In this document: positions 12,861-23,610 of the stretch, in pieces | How positions within the stretch are numbered: position 1 is the stretch's first letter | Layout of the letters: each line of letters begins with the position of its first letter | From: Gigantopelta aegis | Lineage: Eukaryota; Mollusca; Gastropoda; Neomphalida; Peltospiridae | DNA: 64,000 nucleotides | Assembly (NCBI RefSeq): GCF_016097555.1 | Contig: NC_054704.1 | Location: 77,092,638-77,156,637 of the forward strand | Direction of reading: 5' to 3' | The notes under the pieces: model-generated | Seen by the model: the letters and a program-made list of their open reading frames with translations, nothing else | Database searches by the model: none | Told to the model about the DNA's origin: nothing | Made by a program: the position numbers and the translations under genes

Positions 12861-14963
12861 TTAAGGGAAAATTCCTGAGTTTGCTGCACTGTAAGATGTT
12901 TTCGACTAGGCCAAACAAAAAATTTACTTGTTTCCTATTACATGCTGGAAAAATATAGGGTAGGTAGGCAGGAAAAACATTTTATTTTGGAAAATAATTT
13001 TATTTATGGATATTAAATAAAGGTGTTGACTAACGGTATCCAAAATAACCTCTGCATGTATAGAAATGCATTATGCAAACCAACAATACCATTCATCACA
13101 GTGTTTACCCTAGAAATGAAGTAAGGTATGGTAAAGTGACGTTTTGGGGGCATATTTTATGTGCAGTTTTAAATATAAGGTGGGTTTTTTCCATTATACA
13201 ATTTTCAAAAGGACAAAAACCGTGTGGCCATTTTATTTTCTATATCTATTTCATAACTTAATTTTAAAAAGGAAATATGTAGTACTATCCACATAGGTGT
13301 GTTTAAAGGCTTCTTTTTACATGCGCAACTTATAAATTTATAAAAGGCAAGGCATTTTGATTTTGAGGGCAACATGGTACTAACCTATCTGTGGGAGAGT
13401 ACATACAAAAGACCCCTTGCTGTTTAATAATAGGCAGAAGGTTTACTCTCATACTAACACTTCTGTACTGGTCCAGGACAGACTTGGTTGAACCTTAATT
13501 GGATAGAAACCAGTAAATAAGTTATAACAATTTCTTTTAATGAAAACAGAAAAGAAGGGTTCTATATTTATCTGTCCAACAATAACATTTAAAAAATTTT
13601 TTATGAATATTATCTTTCCTAATGTATCTAAGAAAAGGTAGAGTTACCAATTTTATAATCTGCAATGTTAGTTTTATTCTGTATGCATCCAGTATTAAAG
13701 TACACACTTGGTTTGAAGCAGTCAATTGGTCCAATGAATAGAAATGCAGTACAAATGCTCAGGATGCCTAAGCGAATGTTGAAAAGTAAACTTTGTTTTA
13801 TTTAACGACGCCACTAGAGCACATTGATTTTTATCTTTAATATCATCGGCTATTGGACGTCAAACATGTGCCAAGTCGTAAGCGAGAAGACAACCCCCAC
13901 CCCCCTTCCTGTCTTGGACGGAAGAGCTTGCTTTGCAAGCACTTGCGCCCATGACAGGCGTGTGCTACAACAGCTTGTTCTGACACACATGGTCATTCTG
14001 ACACTGTTTTTAGCGGAAACCCGCGAAGTTCCTAGTGACCACTTACAAAAAATAACGAAACGCATCGAGATCTTACTGACATATTTAATCATTTGATTTG
14101 GCAGTAAACTCCATCAGTATCGGTAAACATTCCCTCACCTAGTTTATCAGAAGGTCACTAAATTTCTACAAGGCCAGTTTGTCGCTGGAGTAAATCATTA
14201 AATATCATTATAATTATTATTATTTTCATTATTATGAATCGGAACACCTCGCTACGCTAGATGTAGAGTAAATCGAAAAAGATCGCATATATTCGTGAAA
14301 ACCATTTTCCGACTCTTCGCCCGATATCTCACGAAAATTACCGAACTTCAATTTGAAGGGAAGTAACTCCATCAATCGTTAGAAGAAAACATTTCGTGGC
14401 TAACGGGTCGCCAATAAAACTAAATTTGCGACAGTAAAACCACCTATATACGTCCGCAAATCGGAAAACACAGTAGGGTTATCCCCTAAATGACACCAAA
14501 TTAGTGCTTGTGATAGTTTTGGAATGTTTTCGTGGAAATCGTTGTTATATGAAAAAAAAACTTTTTTAGATATACAAAAAAAGTTTTAGGGTCGGCAGGT
14601 TCAAATTAGGGTCGGTCGGGTAACCGGAAACAAACAATATTTTATGATACGCCCTAATAAACTATTTCTATGATTAAACGTATATATTACATAACTTTTT
14701 TTTTTTAGAATATCAATGTCTGTATATTCAAAGTGTTTCTGGTTGTCTTAATATTTGCAAGAAACCCAAACTGGATTATTTTAAGAAATAAATTTTTTTT
14801 TAACCTAGTACAAATATTAGAACGATCAGAAACACGTTTAATATACAGCCACTAATATTTTATGCAGACAAATATATTTGATATGTAATTACAATCGTTA
14901 AAAAGTCTCTGTTAGTTGATAACATCTTAAAAAAACGCAGCAATCTCAAAAATGTCCCTTTAA
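12861..14963. repeat. TTAA-type MITE copy split by a 1746-bp insertion
   Basis: The left end (TTAA 12861-12864, then agggaaaattcctgag) runs to gacta at 12908. The right part resumes at 14655 with taataaactatttctatg and ends ...tgtccct at 14959 before TTAA 14960-14963. In the intact copy at 16375-16733 these two blocks are contiguous. The break has TA on both sides. Confidence 0.75.
12909..14654. mobile_element. insertion of about 1.75 kb flanked by TA, non-coding
   Basis: Inserted in a TTAA-type MITE with TA duplicated (12907-12908 and 14655-14656). Ends are ggccaaac... and ...atacgccc, with imperfectly matching terminal stretches that share ttgtttcc. The right part contains agggtcggtcgggtaacc. 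Inside are a type A SINE fragment (about 13785-13870) and a family H fragment (13905-13985). No transposase was recognised, so it is probably a non-autonomous element with TA target preference; the superfamily is unknown. Confidence 0.6.
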
Positions 14964-15048
14964 CAAAAGAGGTAAGATTTGGCAGAACACATAACAAGTA
15001 TATAACATCACGCTGTTGAGCAGCAGATTCATGACCCGAACCATTGGA

Positions 15049-18000
15049 TTATTTTTCAACTTTTTTCACTTTAAATGTTTTGCCCGATGGGAGTTCCCAC
15101 ACCAAGTCTCCTGCGATGTAGGTTGCCTGGGGTTCCAATCGATCGTTCAGAATGACGAAGTCTGCGTCGGTTTCGTAGTCGAGCGTTCCCTTTCTGTCTG
15201 TGATCCGCAGAAGCTTGGCTGGGTGAAGTGTGGCAGCTTCTAAAGCCTCAACCATTCCGCATGCTAGAAATAAAAGAGATATATACTCAACAAAATTAAC
15301 TAAAGTCCAAACCAAATTGTTAACAACTACAATAAATTACCTTTAATTACTGTTCAATTTTCTTCATTTTTTGTCCAAACATAAATCGTGAATTTTTTTT
15401 TACACTCACATGGATTCCACATATAAGACTGAAACCTACTGTCTGCCATTTTGCTTTTTTGTGGAATACTCTTCAAGAGGGATGGAAGCCTCAATTAATT
15501 TGATGTCATGAGGAGTCCATTATACTTCAGTGCATGCCATGACGTTGTTAGATTAAGTCATATCGATCCACTCCTCTTGAAGAGTATTCCATAAACAAGC
15601 TAAATGACAGACAATAGAAACCTATACTATTATGTATTTTGCCCTATGCAATCTCAGCAAAGAGGATATTGGTGACATCATTACAATTTTGAATGTCGAA
15701 TCTGTGTCACAGTAATGTTTTTTTTCACAATTTGTGTTTGGACAAAATTTGGGGGAATCTAACAGTAATTAAAGGTAGGAACGTAATTTATCATAGCTGC
15801 TAACAATTTGGTTCGGACTTTAAGGTCCAGTAGTTATGTAATTGTTTTACTAATGATGCATAATTTCCAAACCCAAAACTAAATGTATTTTGTACCATTT
15901 ATAAAGAAAAATGCCAAAAATATACTTTGCTCTTAATTGTTTTTCTGGAATGTATTTATTTGGTGTCAAATACATTGTTATTTTGACACAACCTGGATCT
16001 GCACATGTCAATTAGAAGTTAAACCATTCCAACTGTATCATCAAATCGTTTTAGGGCTGTTATTCACTCGATCTACATGTATATAATGATTATGTTTGTT
16101 AAAGGTTACACTATGTAACACTTAACAATGAAAACTAATACACACCTGTTGCTTTGGCATAATGTTTTACAACCGTGTCCATGGTTGCTATGCTGAAAAC
16201 ACGAAAAATGATGTTTAATATTGATCTGTCAAAAGTTCATTATATACAAATATTACTAGAAGATTAAGTTGTTTGTTAAATGTATCACCCAGTGTGGAAT
16301 CTTGGTGAAACTTTAGAGGCTACAAACCACCAAATTAAAGTCCATAGGAAGGAAGATTGAAATGGTTTATTTAAAGGGTCATTCCCGAGTTTGCTGCATT
16401 GTAAGATGTTTCCGACTAATAAAATATTTCTACGAATAAACTTACATATTAAATATATTTTCTTGTTTAGAATATCAGTGTTTGTATATTCAATGTGTTT
16501 CTGGTCATCTTAATATTTATAAGAAGCCCAAACTGGATATTGACTTCAAAATAATTTCGTACGTACGAAAAACAAAATTTAGGAAACAAAATGAAATTTA
16601 ACCTAATACATATATTAGAATGGTCAGAAACATGTTTAATATACAGCCACTAATATTTTATGTAATTACAGTCGTTAAAAAGTCTGTTAGTCGATAACAT
16701 CTTAAAAATTGCAGCAAACTCAGGAATGTCCCTTTAATGATACACAACACATTTTTAATGCTTATATGCTTAAAATATTTACTTTTCTGTTTATTTTTAG
16801 GTGTGCAACTATTGATTACTCCAGGATATACAAAAACAAAAAATATATATGCTTGTTCTCCTAACCTCATCCCAACTATAGCATGTGCTCACCAATTCAC
16901 ATATTGTTACTACAGGCCTGAGAATATCCTATAATAATATTGGTAAAATTACATCACACTGACAAGTAGGGGCGTAGCATGGCTGGATCTGTGGGAGACC
17001 CTTTTGTCTACATTTTATTTGGTAACTTGTATGAATAAACAATTTTGCACCGTAAAAAAGTGTTCGACACACCCAAAAACACCCCAGCCAATGCCCCTGG
17101 CTTGTATGGAAAAAAATGCCCCATTTTGGGTTGTGTAATTGTAGAAAAGCCTCTTAACACTTTATCAGTCTCACCTGCCACTGAGTGTATCAGTGCCTGC
17201 TATCACAGCTATTTTACCCTGTATTTCAATCTCCTGCTCTCCAAGAATATATTTACCAGCTGGTAGACCCATCGCCTGGATTGCATCAGTTATCAACACA
17301 GTACCTACAAGAAAAATCTCTTGTGATGACATTATTATTCAGTTTATATTAACCAAGTTATTTACTATGATTGAGTTTGAAGTTAAAGTTTGTTTTGCTT
17401 AACGACAACATTAGAGCACATTGATTTATTAATCATGGGCTATTGGATGTAAAACATTTGGTAATTCTGACACATAGTCTTCAGAGGAAATGCTACATTT
17501 TTCCATTAGCAGCAAGAGATCTTTTATTATACACTTTCACCAGACAGAACAGTACATACCATGGTATTTTATATATACTAGTTGTCGGGAACAGGTTAAG
17601 ACATGGGGGAAAAAAACAAATCGGAGAATGTGTCATCTGTAGGGATTCAATCCTTCAATCCAAGCACCTCAAGTGAGCACTGTAACACCCCTACCCCTAG
17701 CATTTACACAGTTAACTTGTGCATCATCAGTTATAGAAACTGGAACCTGGAGTGTTAATTTCATTGGATTTGAGATTTAGGTCATCACCAAGGAGTAGCC
17801 AATAAGATGTCTTTAAATCAATGTACATCATTTGTTGATATCAAACACAGTATTCTCTAAAAAGGGTGTGTATGAACTTTTATTATTTATTATCATGTGA
17901 TTCAAGATTCCTCTTATTACCTTCGGGGTTGACCCTCTGTGCTATTCTGAGGGCTGCCGGGTGTGTGTGGATTCCATCTGAGATGATTCCATAGTAAACC

Positions 18001-21000
18001 TGAATTCCTTTGGGCAGCTTCTGACTTGTCAGCAGTCCTACCAGATGTGGGTCACGGTGGTGGAACTAAAACATAACAAAACATCTCATCAAATAGAGAA
18101 CCGAGTAGAAAGATTCTCTATGTGCATTTCAACGACTACAGTTTAGTTGGAAATTTAAACTATGTTGGAGTCAAAGACTTAAACTGTGAATCTTTAGTAA
18201 GTCTTAACAACAAGTGAGTCAAGACAAAATAGATAAAAGTTAAAGTTTTGTTTTTGTTTATCGACACCACTAGAGCACATTGATTTATTAATCATCGGCT
18301 ATTGGATGTCAAACATTTGGTAACTTTGACCTATAGTCTTAGAGAGAAAATCTGCTACATTTTTCCATTAGTAGAAAGGGATCTTTTATATGCACCATCC
18401 CAAAGACATACCACGGCCTTTGATATACCAGTCATGGTGCACTGGCTGGAACGAGAAATAGCCCAATGTGCCCACTGACGGGGATTGATTCCACACCAAC
18501 AGCAAATCAAGTGAGTGCAATATCAATGGGCTACGTCCTACCCCCCCCCCCCCCCCCATAAATAAAAAATGCAGACTCTTGACAAAAAGCAAAGAGTGTT
18601 GTACAAAACAAAAATGTACGTGTTGCCGAATAAAGCATAAAAATTTGAGCCAAAACATTAACTAAGGCAGTTTTAAACACTATTTTTAACTGTTATTGAG
18701 AAATTAAAAAACAATTGCAGAATTATTGGGAAGGGAATAACCTACACTTTTAAGTCATGACATTACATGCAATTTTTTATATGCTGTAAGATATGGTGAA
18801 CTGACCTGTGCATGCTCAGTGAAAGCCAAATAGGTATTTCAAAAACTTATTTCTTGAAATAAATCATGTTAAATCCCAAAATGATACATATTATGGTACA
18901 CACTGCCGTGCATTGGAAGACACCTATATAGAGGATTTGTCACAAAAGTGTTTTAATATGGACATTACAGCCAAGTATGTGTTAATCTGTATTTGTTGAG
19001 GCTCTTCCCAAACAAAATTTAAGACTTTTTGACTTGATGAAATGAAATGCAACAAATAAAAAAAGACGACACTAACTGGAAGCATGGCGTTGAAGAGGTG
19101 TGTGATAAACGTAGCTCCTTGGTGAACGGCTTCTTCTCCCTGCACTAAGCTGCATATTGTGTGTCCTGTAAATACAGTCAGAACAGACAATTCATGACAA
19201 GGTCTTAGCCTGAATCCAACATAGCTGTAGCCGAAACACAAAAATATTTGTCAACATGTATCATTATCAGTCACAATGATTAGTTTAATGTTGTTTTCTT
19301 TTGTGCTAACATGTACTTTCACTCATTCATTCACTGATTTATTTATTTATTCAATCATCCATAGATCCATCCATTAATTCAAACAACACTCAACTCACCT
19401 GCATATCCACTTATATATTCACTAACCTATTTTATTAAACATCTAGAAGTCACTCTTGAAATATTGTTAAACAAACCTCAACTCCATCTCAGAAATAAAA
19501 AGCAAACGAATTTGCAAGTTCATTTCTAGCATTACACATGTACCAAATTAAACCTATATCCTCCATGTTAATTACAAATAAGGGAAATTAGTTTAACATT
19601 TTGCACTTGTTTATAAATAGAGAATGATACAGGAGTTGTGAGATAAATGGTATCTAACGGACATGAATGTATTATTCTATTTCTTACATATCCTCATAAA
19701 AAGCAAATTTTAACATCTTTATCGACTAAAAGTTATTTACAGCTGTTGCATTTGTAGCTAATTTACGCGTCACAGATCCAAGGTTGTCAGGTTAACTATC
19801 TGTCACAATGTTGTCAATTTCCATTGTGTAGGTTTTCACTGGATGTATTGCAGTGGTGACCTGGTTATCACCTAGGAGCAGCCAGTCATATGTCTCGAAA
19901 TTGTTAACAACATGTGTAAACAACCATCTGTTATCAAAAATAACGCATGGTGTTCTCACCAACGGTTGTGTAAGAAAGAATGTTTATTTTACAGCTGGTT
20001 ATATATGCAGAACTATTATTTCTTACCAAGGGAAACAATAATTCCTCTTGACACAAGCTGTTGAATCACTTCCTTGGATTTCTCATGCTCTGGTGCAAGA
20101 GTTACTATGGCAACATCATCAAGGCTTCCATACATATCCAAGAGATCTTGAAATCCACCATCAAAAGAGCAAATATACTGTTCAGGATGAGCACCTTTCT
20201 TCTCTCTGCTGATAAATGGTCCTTCTAAATGAATACCTGAAATGAAAAAAACATCATACAACACCGAACCCCCTACACACATACATAAGAAAGAAAGAAA
20301 GAATGTTTTATTTAACCATGCACTCAACACATTTTATTTACGGTTATATGGCATCAGACATATGGTTAAGGACCACACAGATTTTGAGAGGAAACCCGCT
20401 GTCGCCACTACATGGGCTACTCTTTCCGATTAGCAGCAAGGGATCTTTTATTTGCGCTTCCCACAGGCAGGATAGCACAAACCATGGCCTTTGTTGAACC
20501 AGTTATGGATCACTGGTCGGTGAAAGTGGTTTACATCTACCCATTGAGCCTTGCGGAGCACTCACTCAGGGTTTCGAGTCGGTATCTGGATTAAAAATCC
20601 CATGCCTCAACTGGGATCCGAACCCAGTACCTACCAGCCTGTAGACCGATGGCTAACCACGACGCCACCGAGGCCGGTACATATATACATATACACAAAT
20701 ATAGCAATCACCAGCTCACACACATATGACCAGTGAAAATTTTAAGAAGCAACTTATGGGTTTTGCAAAAACATATACAGGTAAGGTAATTCTTTTTTGC
20801 AGCAAAAATTAAAAATTACTTCCACAAAATTAAATTTAAATGAACAACACGTAAATGAAAATTCATAAAAGGATATCGATGTGCTGGGTTTTGTTTGTTT
20901 TATATGATGTGTATGTTATTTGTACAATGCAGGGCTCGAACTTAACAACAGTACCGACGGCAATTGGCATTATTGCCATAGGTCAGACACTTTACCGATA

Positions 21001-22714
21001 GCAGTTTATATCGCTGGATAAAAATTATTTCCATCTGTTGAATGGATAAATTTTTTTTATATTTGTTGCAATGGTTAGTAGTTTAAAACTGCTATAGATA
21101 GCAAATTCTTAAGTTCAAGCCCTGCGTGTACATTGTAATATGATTAACATGTTTAAGTGTGCATGCTATGTATACTCTAATTGATGGGATATTAGGAGTC
21201 AGGAATACAAGTAGAAAATAAAAAAAGAGTAAAATATGAATGTGTTAAAATAGAGATTTAGTCCATTAAATTAGAAACACATATAGTGTACCCAACATTC
21301 CTGCTCCTTCTTTGCTTCCATCAAATTTCTTCATCTCTGGCAATGTCTGCAATAAAAATGCAATTGTCTATTATTTAAATGGTTATGTTACAATTATTGG
21401 TCAATTCAGCCACTCTAATGTTTTCCCAAGTTTGGCAAGGCATGGTAAACACCTTGAAGATATTGTTACTATTTTTTCATTACCAAAAAGAATTTAATTA
21501 CAATAAATATTAAAATAGAACTTAACTAATATGCTTGCTTTATAACAAAATAATGATTATGTTAAATATATTAGTCAACAACAGTAGGACCTTGAGTTTG
21601 GGATCTTAATAGCAATAAAAGAAATAGTTAAGAACCAGAGAGACATAAAATATTCTTTAGAAGTAGAACATTGTATTCCTTGAAGACCCATAAACCGTGT
21701 ACAACTTCACTTGCTTTTTATCTTTTACTTTTATAAATTTCTAAATAAGAATAAACAAAATGGTTGGTTGAACTAACTCTTTCATCTGTAGTTTTTCTTA
21801 TTACACTAAACATTTTTTGAAGTTGTCTTATCCAAAATGATTCACATCCTTAAAAGGGTTATGGCAAATCAACACTTGCTACATAATTTTGTTACCTTAT
21901 GATACGTTTCCTTTGGAGAAGAAATCATGGTGGGACAAAAAGATGTTACACCATGAGCTAATATTCCTCTAGCAACCTTCTTGAGGCCTTCCCTGACTGA
22001 ACCCTTACATTTGGAGAAGTCGATACCAAATCCACCTGAAATAAAAGACAAAAAGTAATAAGATATGCTTCAAAATAACAAAAGCAAGCATTCACTCTTA
22101 ATCATTATGAAACAGAGTAAATTTTTCTTAATTATGTACATTTTTATTATGCATTATTATTTATTATAAAATTAAACTAAATGATGTTTGGATTCTAATA
22201 CATGTTTGGACTAAGAACATCTTTAAAGAGAAACTATTCTACATGAAGAAAAAGAAATGGGTGGAACTTGGAATTAGTTATAGATGTAAACTAATGCTAT
22301 AGTATAGAGAAATATACGAAAAATTCAAAGTGTAAGATATTAATAAAAGAAGTCGAATTTGTTTATGGGATTTTAATTGAAAAGAGTATAAGGGTATGAG
22401 GTAAAAGGGTATGAGGTTGAATATTACACTCTTTTGTAACCAAGACAGCTTTATAATGCCATTAATGTACCAGTCATGATGAGATCATAGCTGAACGTAC
22501 CATTTATCTGTGACTCAATGAACCCAGGAGAAATTATATTTCCATTACAATCAATCTGAAGATCAGCATTGACCTTTTCCTCAAAGAAGAGTTTTTCTGG
22601 ATCCATAATCTTTCCATCTCGCACCCACAGGTCATCGGTAACAAGCTGATGATCACGGAGCAGTCGGCAGTTTCTGTATTGGAACAGACAGCTTTTTGTC
22701 TTTTCACAAGGCAT
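15049..22714 (-). CDS. AMDHD2: N-acetylglucosamine-6-phosphate deacetylase, complete, nine coding exons
   Basis: Hydrolyses N-acetylglucosamine 6-phosphate to glucosamine 6-phosphate and acetate in the cytosol, recycling amino sugars into the hexosamine pathway. Exons (minus strand): 22714-22501, 22035-21896, 21346-21292, 20236-20027, 19165-19077, 18065-17921, 17304-17175, 16192-16146, 15263-15049. Phases match at all eight junctions and all sites are GT-AG. They total 1245 nt, 414 aa; the human protein is about 409. Amidohydrolase landmarks in order: [10 protein letters not shown] near the start, [17 protein letters not shown] (metal ligand Glu141), GH at 207-208 and THLFNAMLP (His229), YYGIISDG, and LITDAI (catalytic Asp291), then the SGS loop and the C-terminal TLHPAKLL...KGTLDY strand. 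The start MPCEKTKSC follows an acceptor at 22723-22725, so a non-coding 5' exon likely lies further upstream. No damage is seen. Introns hold SINEs and MITEs. Confidence 0.96.
15301..15822. repeat. fold-back MITE with long terminal inverted repeats, TA duplication
   Basis: Left arm TA then aagtccaaaccaaattgtta; right arm ...taacaatttggttcggactt then TA. The arms extend for roughly 70 bp or more, through aataaattac and ctttaattactgtt. It lies in the last AMDHD2 intron. A second copy begins near 63558 and runs off the window. TA target duplication suggests a Tc1/mariner-type relative (inference). Confidence 0.75.
16375..16733. repeat. MITE with TTAA target duplication, intact copy
   Basis: TTAA at 16371-16374 and 16734-16737 flank a 359-bp element with inverted ends agggtcattcccgagtttgc and gcaaactcaggaatgtccct. 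The interior is AT-rich and non-coding. A TTAA target is typical of piggyBac-mobilised elements; that assignment is inference. Confidence 0.75.
17381..17695 (-). repeat. SINE with type A tail
   Basis: Starts gaagttaaagtttgttttgc, ttaacgacaacattagagca (complement of the tail) and passes through aacatttggtaattctgaca, attagcagcaagagatc, and a head near 17640-17695. In an AMDHD2 intron. Confidence 0.75.
18236..18541 (-). repeat. SINE with type A tail
   Basis: Tail complement gtttatcgacaccactagag at 18258 onward, then aacatttggtaactttgacc, gtgcactggctggaacgag, and a degraded tRNA-like head ending near a run of C (18541-18556). Confidence 0.75.
20284..20679 (-). repeat. SINE with type B tail and type C-like head (mosaic)
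   Basis: The tail side is aagaaagaaagaatgtttta, tttaaccatgcactcaacac; then come attagcagcaagggatctt and gatccgaacccagtacctac, and the head complement cacgacgccaccgaggccgg ends at 20679. The other type B copies here carry a tRNA-Ala-like head instead, so heads and tails are exchangeable. Confidence 0.8.
20930..21124. repeat. MITE with cagggct ends
   Basis: Terminal inverted repeats cagggctcgaacttaa and ttaagttcaagccctg enclose 195 bp. Ends of the cagggc type resemble non-autonomous hAT elements, but no clear 8-bp duplication is visible. In an AMDHD2 intron. Confidence 0.7.
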
Positions 22715-22722
22715 GATTTTTT

Positions 22723-23610
22723 CTGAAAAATGTATATATGTATATATAAACTGGAATTCCCTCAAAACCAGACATTTTACAAAGTCCCTTTTTAAAAACC
22801 AGTACAGAACTTAACCTCTCTAAACCAGATCCCTCTTAATACCCAGTAGCGTAGGAAAGTGCCAAAATGTGGGGGGGGCAATACACACTTTTACACTATT
22901 GTAAAGCAAATATAAAGCAAAATATCTGAAAAATGGGGGGCACATGCCCCCCCCCCCCATCTCCACTTCCTACATGTGATATTACCAGACATTTTTATTG
23001 ATCCCAAGGGTGTCCAGTTTAGAGGGGTTTCATTGTACATAGAAAATATTGGTACATGTAGGTAGATCTTCCCCATCACACCACACACAACCCACCAATG
23101 CCAATAATCGTTGCACCCCTGGCAATTGCCACACAAGTAGATCCCATAAAACATTATATTGGCAGTTAACATACTACTGCATACTGCTATCCTCTGCAAG
23201 GTTGCACCAGTCTTTCATAATGATATGACAATTAAAAAACCCAAAACACTAACTGCAACCTCGACCTCCCACCCGCCTATTCACCCTGCCTCCACATCCA
23301 CCACCACAGCACACAAAAATCAGCCCGTCCAATAGCTACTTGTTTTCTACGGCTGTAAATGAATGTAGAATCTCTTTTTTTAAATTTACTACAGTGCATT
23401 GCAAATAGACAATAAATATATATATATTTTTAAAATGAACATGTTACTCTTATTGTCAAAATGTCATTTCAACGATGCTAACTTTGTTTTTCTCGTCGAA
23501 GACTGTTTCTCTGTCACGTTCGTTTGTTTCGTTTTGGGTTTGTATGAAAGCGCAACATCAAAAAGAAAAATAGTTTACGAATTCTCCAGGAAGTGTTTAC
23601 AGAAAAAATA
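22723..23610. promoter_or_regulatory. shared intergenic spacer of a head-to-head gene pair (possible bidirectional promoter)
   Basis: The start codons of AMDHD2 (minus, 22714) and TM2D1 (plus, 23611) are 896 bp apart. The AMDHD2 ATG lies just after an acceptor, so its transcription start must be further right. A nested MITE fills 22757-23037, leaving about 23040-23600 as the likely promoter. No TATA box or CpG-rich block stands out. Confidence 0.4.
22757..23037. repeat. MITE of the cagtgaaacccctc family with a second repeat inside
   Basis: The right end aggggtttcattgtaca (23020-23037) and left ttccctcaaaaccagac match the element at 56154-56333. The centre (about 22845-22975) is a different repeat with inverted ends gtagcgtaggaaag and cttcctac and long runs of G and C. 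Confidence 0.55.
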
